The position numbers were made by a program, and so were the translations under genes. The notes below the pieces were generated by a model that had not been told where the DNA came from, searched no databases, and saw nothing but the letters and a program-made list of their open reading frames with translations. DNA of 64,000 bases from Paralichthys olivaceus (lineage: Eukaryota > Chordata > Actinopteri > Pleuronectiformes > Paralichthyidae), in the NCBI RefSeq assembly GCF_024713975.1, contig NC_091103.1, positions 8,063,501-8,127,500 on the forward strand. Reading direction: 5' to 3'. Positions 45,401-56,726 of this stretch are shown here, one piece after another. How positions within the stretch are numbered: the first letter of the stretch is position 1; each line of letters begins with the position of its first letter.

Positions 45401-48400
45401 GTTGCTTGTGTTGACATGGATAATTATCAGACCTCCTCAAAGTCATGTGACCATTTTCTTTGCACAACTCCTTTGATTTAGTACAACTAACGTTGACCCT
45501 CATTCAAAGATCTTCCTGCTGTACCTTGTCAGCAGCTGTGTTATCCTCCACTATGGCGGAAACCCTGTGGATGTCAGAGTTGGAAGTGAATATGGTCAAT
45601 CCTCCTGACACGGAGGAGAGGGAAGAGTAGAGGGAGAAACGATCAGGTGACCAATTTTGTGTAATCCTCCTCTTTCTCCGCCTCCTCCTCCTGCTCCTCC
45701 CTCTGACCTCTGTTGTGTAGTTGGGATCCTCGGTTAAGAGAAATGTCACCTGTGGGAAAATCCGGTCAGACATTTACATCTGAACTCATCAGGTGAGGCT
45801 TGGATGTAGGCCTTCCAGTTTTTTGTGTACAATACTGAACATAATGTAATGTTTATTTTTAGGAAACAACATTTGACTTAAAAACCCACCTTGCTTTGTT
45901 TCTCAAGTGCGAGTGCCTTCACCGCATCAAACAAGTGGGCGTCTTTAGGGGAAGCATCAGTGAATACAAAGATCTCTGACAGCGGTGGACTGTGAGTGAG
46001 TGCCAGCTGTTAACACAGAAAAATGGGAAATTACTCTGGCAACTCTCTCCTCTCACTATCCATGTGATCAGATCACTGCTCCTGTGACAAAAGGAGCAGC
46101 TTCTAGTGTTACCTGAATGGCAGAGAGACACATCTCTGGTTCGTCTCCTCCTCCCAGCGCCATCAGGTTCTCCATGTGCTGCATGAACTGGTTTGGGTCA
46201 TCGGTCTCATACACTGGTCCTACGGCTGAAGGGTAGAATAGACTAGAAATATTAGGTGGATGGATTTTTTAGCAAAGATAACAGATTTATAATTGTCAAA
46301 TTTGACCTTTCAACGTATTGAAGCTTAACTAAATTGATCAAGACAAAATTCAAGTAGCCTTACCCTATAGTCTAACATTTTAGGAAAGACGTGTGCTTTT
46401 CTATCACGCGTCAGATGATAAAATAAGATAAGATGAGATGATGCTTCTTTCACCCTTTAGGGAAAATTTAGCCAAATGACAGAAATAATTGAGAAAAGAT
46501 TAGTTGACGTGTTCTTTGACATTTTAGTTTGGTCCATTTCTTATCCACAAAGGAAATGTATGACCTACACTGCAACAAGCCACTAGGGGGCGATTGAGAT
46601 GCTTTCGCTTCACTATTGTGGGGCTGTCATGTCCTCATTATTTGAGTCATGGATAAAAGTTGTACGGTTGAAAGTTAATACTTCACCTGGGTCATGGAAG
46701 GGCACGAGTAGGAAGGTGTCTGTCTGCGTGGGGCTGCTGGCTCGGCTCTGGATGATGGAGTGAGCTCGGAGGCGAGCAGCCGTGATCTCCTCAAACATGC
46801 TGCCTGTGGTGTCTATGACAAATACCAAGGCAGGGGCCTGCTTCACACTGAAGAGCCTGTCGAAGGATATGAAGACATAGTACGTATACTCAGCAGCTGA
46901 AATTTGTAACATGGTATGTTCAGGAAGGTATTGGCCAAGAAATTATTCAATCTTTAGTATTCAGACAATTGTTATTATTATGACTGAATCTTACCGAAGG
47001 AAGGCTTTGTCACCCACGTTGTCTCTGAGGTCTCTCAGTACAGTCAGAGTGGCCTCAGTCGCCAAAGCAGCAGCGTCCATGTGGAGGTAATAGTGAGGGG
47101 AGAATAGAGGTGAAGTGCTGTCTTTGTTGATGCCGCCTTTAGCCCCCATGCTGCGGCTGCTGTCCAGAATACCTCCATGACTACATTTACCTGGAAATTG
47201 AAAAGCCATCAAAACACTTGATACAGAAAATGCTTTTGACTTCAGAGTTGTGCCATCACACCTTGAGGTTTTGGAGGGAAAGTGCTGAAGTAGCCAGTGG
47301 TGAGCAGCTGGGAGTGCTGCTGTGCGTTAGTCAGTCTTGGCATTAGGTTGTTTCGACAGGCAGCACTGAAGCACTCCATACAGGTAGGAGTGTCCTCTGT
47401 GGACAGAAAGGTATGGTTTGGTTCAAAAACCTCACTGCAGGGTTTAGGGTTATATGCCTTTAACAAAAAAAGTGATCTACCAACTATGGCTTGAATGTCT
47501 TTTCTTCACTGTCACATTCAATGAGTAAAGATCTGATTCAGTATGAAACATCAGTTATAATTATAAATTCCTCTCTGAGTTAAAATATGTTTATTTTGGT
47601 ACTGTAAGGTAATGGATGGCTTTTTCAGTTTTACTGATTTTTTGATTCTCCCATTTAAAGACCCTGTGAGTCGCTAAGAAATCTTGAGAAACTCTTGTTT
47701 TTTCTCTATGATCCCTCATGTATGTCTTGTTTTGACAATCCCCTCACTTCCTTTCCACCCGTGTCTCATCATTGCTCAGTTTTCTTGTTTCTTGTCCTCC
47801 TGCATATTTACTAGTCTCTCGGATCTGTTCTGCTTCTCGTGATGTCTCCAGTTCTGTTCATCTCCCCTGTATCCTTGCTTATGTAAGATCATGATATGCT
47901 GCAATAAATAAAAATACGTGGATTATGCTGCAATAGTAATATACCTGTAAAGAAGCAGAGATTCTACACAAACCAAAAAAAGAACATAAAGTATGACTGT
48001 AAAAGTGGCTCCATACAGCAGCATAAGAATAGCGCGCACAGTTCTGTCCTGTTAAATGAAATTCTCCTCTCCACTATTCCTTGACCCTGATGGGAAAATG
48101 TCTTACGATCAAGGAAAGATGTGAAGGAGAATCACAGCACTTAATATGGAGCAAACCACTGCTGATGTGATGAAGTGGGTCATAGTGGAATCAGGGGTGA
48201 AGATATGAGTTACCTTTAGCCACAGGGATGACAGGCTCCTCTGGCTGCAACAGGTGGAGGTATATGGATTGTCGGCCCATCTCAACCCAGTTACTGTGGC
48301 TGTAGAAGTCCTGGTAAACACGTTAGACAGATGTGAGGCTTTTCCAGCACATATCTAAACAAAAATCTTTTGTAATCTTTATGAATGAACAAGTCTTCAA

Positions 48401-49377
48401 CATTTCACATCTTACATTTGACTAGTGTATGAAGTAATGCAGGTTTTATTACCATTGTACTTTATACACAGTTATCTTTTGTTGTCCTAATTTGCGGTGC
48501 TGCTGTGTACCTGCAGGGAGTGAAATAGCTGTCCCAAACTGTGACGGGCACTTTGGTACTCTTTGGCCCGCACTGAGAGCAGAGTCTGGGCCCAGAACTG
48601 CCGTAACATCACCGTGGAGCTGTCCACGCGCTCTGAATCAAAGTGGTACACCGGGTCAGACCTGGTGGAGCTCAGGAAGTCCATGGCAGCATTGGACTTC
48701 ACCACCTCTCCCACAGCTCTCCGGAAGCCACGGCCTAGTCTAGTCTGGGATTGACAACTTTGTTACAGTCTTTGGAATGAGATTTAGTTCTGTGTTGCAT
48801 ATATGAACTCTTATAGTCAAGCTCTTATGAAATCATTTGTGTAAAATATATTGTTGGCCACTGATGTTGGTTCACTTCAATCATACGTGGCCCTGAGAGC
48901 TCAGACTAAAGTGTCCCAGCCATGTTCATCACTTTGTAATGTCTGCTGGAAACACTTGGATGTGTCACAAATATTTGACTGTGTTGCAGCGATGTTTCCT
49001 CCATTTGCATGTGTCTTTTTGCTTGTTTTCTCTGGGCCACCGTAATGACCTCAATACTGATATCTGATATGATTTAATGAGTCTATAAACCAAAAGAAAG
49101 TCTCTTATACTGTGTTCTAAACTGAATGTACAGTAAACATCCTGACTCAGCTCACCTGTTCTTCTGCAGGGCTTCCCTTCAGCGTCTCCAGGGTGACATT
49201 TAGAATGGACTGCTCTGTGATATATTGGTGCGTGTGTGAGTCCCAGGACAGCGTTAACACTCGAGACCAAAAGTTGGGGAGGAAGCCCATGCATGGTAAA
49301 GGCAAGAGGAGAAGGTAAGGGAGAACAAACCAGCACATAAGCTTCCCACCTCCTTCCCAGATTCTTCCCATTGGCAT
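42468..49377 (-). CDS. vwa7: von Willebrand factor A domain-containing protein 7
   Basis: Exons on minus: 49377-49156, 48744-48511, 48310-48214, 47396-47262, 47190-46995, 46856-46687, 46225-46113, 46006-45890, 45749-45525, 45295-45163, 44949-44797, 44691-44599, 44497-44208, 43584-43448, 43243-43084, 42995-42468; 1000 aa (human VWA7 891). A hydrophobic signal segment, [20 protein letters not shown], sits near the start. Then come a conserved amino-terminal region ([49 protein letters not shown]) and the VWA domain at about 303-470 with a DTTGS metal site starting at Asp310. Several beta-rich domains follow, with a Ser run near 44350, and a hydrophobic C-terminus ([14 protein letters not shown]). 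It is probably secreted or surface-bound; the molecular role is unknown. A polybasic run follows the VWA core at residues 444-456. The exon 1/exon 2 join lacks about 30 residues present in human, so a small exon may be missing. Confidence 0.92.
46495..46650 (+). repeat. Interspersed repeat family E, copy 1 (vwa7 intron)
   Basis: It has 'acattttagtttggtccatt', 'caagccactagggggcgatt' and 'gagatgctttcgcttcac'. The same phrases, modified, appear at 52305-52455. Confidence 0.65.
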
Positions 49378-49414
49378 TATGTCGTGGAGACGTTCTTAGT
49401 AGGTCACATCCTAC
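49378..49414 (-). other. vwa7: vwa7 5'UTR part of exon 2
   Basis: On minus, an acceptor 'ttttatgcag' precedes about 37 bases of untranslated sequence before ATG. An upstream non-coding exon is implied. A candidate donor (ACTGAG|gtgaga) lies at about 50766 on minus, so the transcript may start near 50.8 kb. The start codon was chosen as the first ATG in frame with the signal sequence. Confidence 0.4.
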
Positions 49415-49589
49415 CTGCATAAAATAAAAGGCCTTTGCAGTCAGTTGCAACACAAATTCCCTCTTGTATTCAGTTTCATGGCATGCGATATTGACTGAAT
49501 AGATGCTACATACATAGCTGTCACATTTCAACCATTGTTCGTACAGAAGTATTCACCAATGTAGCTTAAATAAATATAATTTCATCATT

Positions 49590-49898
49590 TAAAGGGAGGG
49601 TTGGTTTTTATTGTATGTGTTGAAATCCTCTTCATGTCCTGACAGCTACTGATAAATATAATCATCTAAAAGAAAAAAGCTGGTGTCTGTGGCCCATCAC
49701 AGGTCAGTAATTAACACGACCAGTCATTTCCTCCAAACAAAATGAAATGATTGGCTGGTGAACCTGAAGCAGAGATGAGAGACGGAATTTAGCCAGCAAA
49801 CATGTTGGCTTCTAATTTTTTTGTGGCGTAGCTTTGACGAGATAGCCAGTTTAGCATGCTCTCGTTAGCTTTTCCAGGATTACTAACCCTAGCTTTAA
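49590..49898. mobile_element. Short TIR element (family H)
   Basis: The left end TAAAGGGAGGGTTGGT and the reverse complement of the right end, TAAAGCTAGGGTTAGT, match at 13 of 16 bases. The 309-bp unit has no coding frame. It lies in the proposed 5'UTR intron of vwa7. Confidence 0.5.
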
Positions 49899-50660
49899 GC
49901 TGTATTTGATACTGCTATTGTCGCTATGGCTATCATTGAGCCATGTTCAAAACATTATTCATTGAAACATTAGAAATTCAGCTGAGTTGACTCAACATCA
50001 CCAAACAAGTCCTTTACTTATTCATGATTTCATCACATGAAAAGCAGTTCCCTCTCTCTGAGTGATATATGAAGTGACCTGTCCCCTTTTGTTCAGAGGA
50101 GGTTTGTGCTGATTTGAACAGCCTATTCCAGTCATCCAAGTGTGCTTTTCTGTCATCACCCACTTCTTAACAATTGCCCCACCCCAAAACCTCCTCCCAT
50201 TTTTGCCAGCTATGTCTGTACAGAGCCCCCTATTGTTCTTTGCCCACTTTATTCAGATACAATACTTAGGTTTTGTTCCCACAGTCTGTGCAGGGAGACA
50301 CCGAAACAAAGCACCAGGCCTATAAACAACAGCTCCCTCCGCTCTGCCTCAGCCTCTATTCAGCCAATCCGTTTCAGTTGATCAGTGTGGTGTCCCAATT
50401 GATGAGTGCAAGTACTCATTCATTCATTCTGCAGGAATGATACAGTTTTAGATACTTGTCTACAGGTTATTAAACAAGGTTTTCGATTTTAACACCTCCA
50501 ATCAGTACAGCTTGTGTGCTGTGGTTCACATTAAACAGCTTTTCATCATCTGTTGCTTAGTTTGTCCATTAATACTGAGGTAGTAAAACAGTAAATTAAC
50601 TACAAGAGCTTAATTTTGCACCAAACCTCCTCTTTCATAATGCTGCAATAATGTAGTTAA

Positions 50661-50680
50661 GTGTGTGTGTGTGTGTGTGT
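50661..50680. repeat. GT microsatellite
   Basis: Ten GT units upstream of vwa7. Confidence 0.9.
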
Positions 50681-52304
50681 ATTTTTAATTTATAATGCAA
50701 CTTCAAACATTTCTGTAAAATTGCACGTATAATCTAAAAAGTTAATCAAAATAAAAACGCTCTCACCTCAGTTCATCTGGTTAGACTCCTTCTCGTTAGA
50801 CTTTGCTCAGATGTGCATTTGGCAGAGATGTCTCCGTTACAGTGCACAGGAACGCAGCACATGTAAATTCATATAACCTGTGAGCAGAGGAAGTTGTGGC
50901 TATCACAGCATTCTAGTTTGTGTAATAAAATTATTTAGTCTTAACATTTGTCGGTCCTTGGGCTCTCATCCCTGGTTGGCTCCTCAGTAAGAAGAATAAC
51001 AACTAAGATAAGAATGGAAGAAGCACTTTGTTGAGCTCGGACGAGGGTCTGGTTGACACTGCGCGGTCTTGGGTGTGTTTCTTATTGAGGGGGGCACACA
51101 GTGAGACAGAAGACGTCCCGTCATAGCTCTCCTAAAGCCTCATGCCCCTCCTTACCCCCCATTATTGCATGGTGCATTGATTTACCACAAAAGGGCCGCA
51201 TACATTATCAGCCAGGGTATTTGACTCAGGCCTATCCCAACCCACCCCCCCACCCCCCTGCCCTCTCTGTCTCCATCACTCTTGCTTTTCTAGTGACACC
51301 AAAAAAAGACTTCTGCTTTTCACAACTGCTAACACCACAGCTCCTTCCTCACTACCTAGTTACCCACCATTTTAATGGCAATGCAAAGAAGGGCATCAGT
51401 TGCCAGCCAACGCAGAGGACAGTGTTGAACCTTGTGGGACTGAATGTGATGAAATGAACTGAGCATTCTTAAGCTTTGGTCTTCTGTTGTTTTGGAGCTT
51501 TGGCTGTTCCTCAACAACATTTTTCAAGAGATCATCTAGTTTTCCAGAGCAAAAATAAGACATTGTTGCTGTAGTTGTGGTGAACCAAGAAAACACCTAC
51601 AGAACCAATAAAAGATGAGTCAAAACATTTAGACATTGCGTGTTGTATGTAGGACCACCCACATGTTTCCAGACAGAAAAGCCAGAGGTGTAACGTTTTT
51701 TTACTGAACCTCATAAGCACTGAAAGAAGGCTGCAAATTAGGTTATTGCATGCTTCCTGTTCACTTGTGGTAAATTACCCCAGATTTATTTTCTGTGCTG
51801 ATGGTTTGAGAAGATGATTTTGCTTCAGCCAGATTATCCTCACAGAACAGTTGAACCACCACCAGGTTTACAATCACAACCTCTACTTTTCATTTCTTGG
51901 AATTGAATGTACACACTGTCAATTTTTTTAGTTAAAAATGAAGCTGTACAAAATGCAGAACAAGATTTTTGACATGATGTAAAGTTCAGTCAACTTAGGT
52001 ATTTTATTTGATCATGGATACAGACTTTTGAAAGCTGACAAAGAGCAAACTTTCAAAGAAATACACTTGTGGAATAGTATAGTTTGTAGTATATCGTGCA
52101 CTATGTGTTACACTGTCTATCTGTTTACACCTTTAAATAAACAGAAAGTGTCTCAAAAGAAATTTCTGGACGGGACACCAAATAGATATAGAGATAAATA
52201 ACTTAAGGGTTGTACCAGCATGTTCAAATTTTTTAAATAATTATATTGCTAGTCATAATAATAATTATACCAGAGCTTTGAGAAAACTTCATGAAACTTT
52301 ATGC

Positions 52305-52455
52305 TTTGACTTTTTAGTTTGGTCCATATCCCATCCACTGATATGGAGGAGGCAGAATTTACAACCTTTATTGCAACCAGTGATGATGTGGTGATCGAGA
52401 CACTTCTGCTTCACTTTTTGGGAGCAGTAATTCATCTTTATATACAGTCTATGGT
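52305..52455 (+). repeat. Interspersed repeat family E, copy 2
   Basis: 'gactttttagtttggtccat', 'gatatggaggaggcagaatt' and 'tttatatacagtctatgg' are phrases of a common fish repeat. Copy 1 is at 46495-46650. It is non-coding. Confidence 0.65.
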
Positions 52456-53298
52456 ATAAACACTGTCCTTGTCAGGACCAGAAGACCCTGTGGAGACCAA
52501 AGCTTGGTCCTAATGTGGCAAAATGTCAATACTAAAGTTCAGTCAGAAAACTCACATTCAAATGTTTATTGCAGCAGTAGAACAGGTTTCTGTTTGGGAT
52601 GGATTGATGGATGATTTCTATAGATAACAAAAAAATGTATTACCTCTTTACCATGCACACCATTCCTAAATAAAAATACACTTACAGAAGTCCATTAAGT
52701 CAACAAACATCAAAAACATAGTTAGTTATGATGAATAATAGATGGGCATCATGCAAAGGACAGAAATTGATTCTCAAACAATTGGCACAATAAACTGAAA
52801 CAAACTGACTGGTGGATGGAAGCATTGTCTCAAACATAACATTGGCTGGATACACCCAGACTAGGGATGTCCAATCTGAAATTTTGGTGCCACTATTCTT
52901 GTCAGAGGAAATATCACGGTTTCCCCATTTTCACAAATATTTATACAGGAGACGGAAAAAGACACACAACAAACAATATATAGCTAATGAAGTAAAGCAT
53001 GCATTTTTATCATCAACAATATCCAGGTAGGTTTTTTTATAGAGCAACGTTTGGCTATTTAAGAGTAATTTATGTAAGTTATTTTATTTAGTGTAGCTGT
53101 ATGGGACTTTTATTCTGAGGGGTCACCGACGGAAGTTCTGCTTAGGGAGCGAGGTGTTGACTCGCAGTGAAAAAGTAAAACAGGTAAACTGTCCAGACAC
53201 ATTGTTCATGTCCTTATCAAACTGTTGCTGCCTCCATCATAGCTGATGAAACACTCGGCTACAGTTAAAATGGCTGATACGATGAGAGAGAGTGAGAG

Positions 53299-53324
53299 GT
53301 GTGTGTGTGTGTGTGTGTGTGTGT
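53299..53324. repeat. GT microsatellite near vwa5a exon 1
   Basis: About 13 GT units, roughly 215 bases upstream of the non-coding vwa5a donor. Confidence 0.9.
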
Positions 53325-53399
53325 CAGCCACTCCTTGGGAGTTGGTCAGAAACCGGAAGTAGAAAAAGGATTTGTCCTATTGTAAACTCGACCGTTGAA

Positions 53400-53538
53400 G
53401 TTTTACGACAACCGTTGGTGGAAATAAAAACCGTTACTCTATGTTCCCTCTTCTCAACCGCCGCTTCAGTGGCTGAAACGTAACTCGAGAGAGACCACAG
53501 ACAACCACAGACCTTCAATTACCAAAAATCACAGACAG
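53400..53538 (+). promoter_or_regulatory. vwa5a: Putative vwa5a 5' region and non-coding exon 1
   Basis: A donor, AGACAG|gtaaat, at 53538/53539 can splice to an acceptor TTTTCACAG ending at 53659, 41 bases before the start codon. The transcription start is not visible. The short intron holds four near-copies of a 10-base unit, TGTGTCCCGG, at 53593-53632. Confidence 0.45.
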
Positions 53539-53592
53539 GTAAATTCCTCCCCTGACCTCACAGAATGAGCCTTCAGGTTCTCTCTTGTCCAC

Positions 53593-53632
53593 TGTGTCCC
53601 GGTGTGTCCCGGTGTGTCTCGCTGTGTCTCTG
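53593..53632. repeat. 10-base tandem repeat, four units
   Basis: TGTGTCCCGG twice, then TGTGTCTCGC and TGTGTCTCTG, in the first intron of vwa5a. Confidence 0.8.
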
Positions 53633-53699
53633 ACACTCGCATTGTCTGTCTTTTCACAGGGAGAGCTAGCTTGACTGTGTGACGTGCTAAAGTGACATA

Positions 53700-56686
53700 A
53701 TGGACTACTGTGGTCTACTAACTGACACCAAGAAGCAAGGTACACAGCTGTCCTACTGTACAACCAATATTTTCTTTATGTTTTAATCCCCCAGAAAGTG
53801 GATTTGCTAACTCTTCTTTCTAAACAACGGCCTCACACATTAGACTGGCCTGTACATTTTATAACAGTTACCTCATTTTTAACTATTAGCTTGCAGGAAC
53901 CACAAATCGATTTGACTAATATTTGAAGAGCAGTTGCCTCATTCTCAGTGATTGATTCTGTTTTTGGTTGAAGATTTGATAATTTTAACCTTGGGTGTTT
54001 GGGCTCTGATACAACTGGATGCGTAATTTGAAGACCTGAAATTCAGCTCCAGTACCTTCTGTTGTCTAGTACTGAGGCTAAGACATTTATTGATTCATTG
54101 ATTTTTATTATTGATAATTTATTGCCTCATTGTTGATTTCTCTGTATGTGCATAAACATTAAGGGGAGTGTGAATATCTTGTCTGGTATGTGCTGATATT
54201 TGTCCATGCAAGTGTGTGTTTTGGGGCTTTAGGGTGGCAGGAGAGGGTTTTTTAAAACAACTTTAAACCTCAAAGTAAAATATACATATTTTTGCTTTAA
54301 GGGAATCGAAAATTTCTGTTCAGGAAATCTGTTCCAGTTCACTGTGTTTACATCTGTTTGCCGTTCAGTTCCCCTGAAGAGCATTGAGGTGGAGCTGGAG
54401 GTGAGGGACCATGTGGCGACAGTGGTCTCCACTCTGAACTACGAGAACAAGGAGGACAAACCTCTGGAGGCTGTTTTTGTCTTCCCTCTGCCTGGAGACG
54501 CTGCTGTCTGTCACTTCAGTGCTCAGATTGGACAGACACAGCTTGTAGCTGTGGTTAAGGAGAAACAGAAGGTGAGCTGGACAGTGACGTCTCACTCACA
54601 GTGATGGATCTTAAAAAACAGATCTTAAAGTAAAACACAGAGAATGTTGCTCACGTGTGTCGTCTGTGTCCTCAGGCTCATGAGGAGTATGATGATGTGC
54701 TGAGCTCCGGACAGCAGGCCTTCCTGTTAAAGGAGAGCGAGCAGAGTCCAGATATATTCACTCTGAGTGTGGGCAGTCTGCCTCCAGGAGAGAGCGCCTC
54801 CCTCAGGCTGGAGTACGTCACTGAGCTGGCTGTGCAGGCGGACGAGGGGCTGAGGTTTTGTCTGCCTGCTGTGCTCAACCCTCGCTACCAACCTCAAGGT
54901 AGGAGGGCCAGCTAGCACTTTGAACCATTTTACTGAAACGGTCAATTACCATGTGACATGATTGTATGCATGTCAGTTGGCATTATTGTAAATGGACTGT
55001 ATTTATATAGCACTTTTCGAGTCTTATCAACCGATGACGTTGAACAGTACAAGTTGCATTCACCCATTCATACACTCAGCACTTCTTTAGGCCCACCATT
55101 CATACAATGCCGACACAGCAGTCAGGGGCAATTTGGTCTTCAGTTCCTTGCCTATTGGAATGCAGAATGGACCTCCTCAGCCACAGCCGCCACAGTAGTA
55201 CTAGGAAAGAGGCCTGATATGGTGTCATGCATGGCTCTGGGTTTTCACATAACTTAGGATTTGATAGTACATTTTTCTTATTTTTGGACATGCTACAGCT
55301 GCATGGCCCGAGAGATGACAATGGCAATGTCAGTCAGTTGTTTGGCATCTGGTGAAATGTCATATTACATATGACATATTAATCGTGTCTGGAGGATGAA
55401 TCACCATTTGTCCAGTGCTTTGCTTTGTTACCAACAGCCAGCAAATGCCAGCATAATAATATAGGACATGAAGTCAGCATGCTACATAGTTTAATGGCTA
55501 TACACAGCCATCCTTGAATAGCCACTAGCATCTTGTTTTAGTTTGCCCTGTGCCTTTTACTGAGATTTTGCTTAAATGAAATATAATGCATTTTTGATCA
55601 TTTCTAATTAAAGGTAGTGAAGGTGCCAGTGTGCAGGTGACCTCTGTTCCAGCCTCTCTGGTTCCCTACAGTCTGTCTTTTTCTGTCCGAGTGTCGTCTC
55701 CTCGTCCAGTCTCTAAAGTAGAGTCCAGCTCCTCTCTGGAGCCTCTCCAGTATGTCAACACAGAGCAGACCCAGGCCACGGTAGGAAGACTGCTCCCATG
55801 TCTGCTGTGTGTGGTTGTTCCTCAGCACTGAGAGCTACGTATATAACTGTGTTGATTTTTATGAGTGTGCTTTGTGAACTGCAGGTCAAGTTGGCTGCAG
55901 GACACAAGTTTGACAGAGATGTTGAGCTGCTGATTTATTACAAAGATGCTCACCAGCCCACTGCTGTGGTGGAGGCAGGACAGGCCTCTGCTGAACCTGG
56001 TGAGTGAAAACTAGTCAGGTTGTTATTGCCCGACATTGGGAGTTGTTCATCCTCATCATCAGACATGTTGGAATAAATGATGTTTCAGGGAGTCTGATGG
56101 GTGACCCAGTCGTGATGCTGAGCCTGTACCCTGAGTTCCCCCAGTCTGTGATGTCTTCACTCGCCTCATGTGGAGAGTTCGTGCTCCTACTGGATCGATC
56201 TGGGAGTATGGGTTGTCCGAAAAGTGACATCAAGCAAACAGAAAATCGAATTGCCAGTGCAAAGGTATTCAGCAAGTTTATCTGTCATCAAACCTTTCAT
56301 AGTGACTCACACACAGTTTTCTTCACCATCTTTTCTCTGCTTTCCTCAGGATACTCTCATGCTCCTGTTGAAGAGCTTACCAATGGGCTGCTACTTCAAC
56401 ATCTACAGTTTTGGCTCGAGCTTTCAACACATCTTCCCGTAAGTCACCTCACATCCACACAACAGATCTCTTCCTGTCCTTGTTGTTAATGCTTGTGAAT
56501 GTGTGTTTGCATGTGTACATGTATGTGTGTGATGGCAGTAAGAGTGTGGAGTACAGTGAGAAGAGCTTAGAAGAGGCTCTGAAGATAGTCGAAGCGATGC
56601 AAGCGGATCTGGGAGGAACAGAGATTCTGAACCCCCTCACACATATTTTCAGCCAGCGCTGCATTCCTAATCAACCTAGACAAGTA

Positions 56687-56726
<40 letters not shown>

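Larger units (their letters stand above)
50830..53400. other. vwa7-vwa5a divergent spacer
   Basis: No gene was recognised. A C-rich tract at about 51240-51260 and a family E repeat at 52305-52455 are present. The GT repeat at 53299-53324 is close to the vwa5a 5' end. Confidence 0.55.

Noticed and set aside
48965-49531. A 188-codon open frame on the minus strand overlapping vwa7 exon 1
   Set aside because: It reads the exon in another frame and runs into intron; the vwa7 frame has the signal sequence and splice sites.
53593-53632. Short spaced repeats as a CRISPR-like array
   Set aside because: Units abut without spacers; it is a plain tandem repeat in a vertebrate intron.
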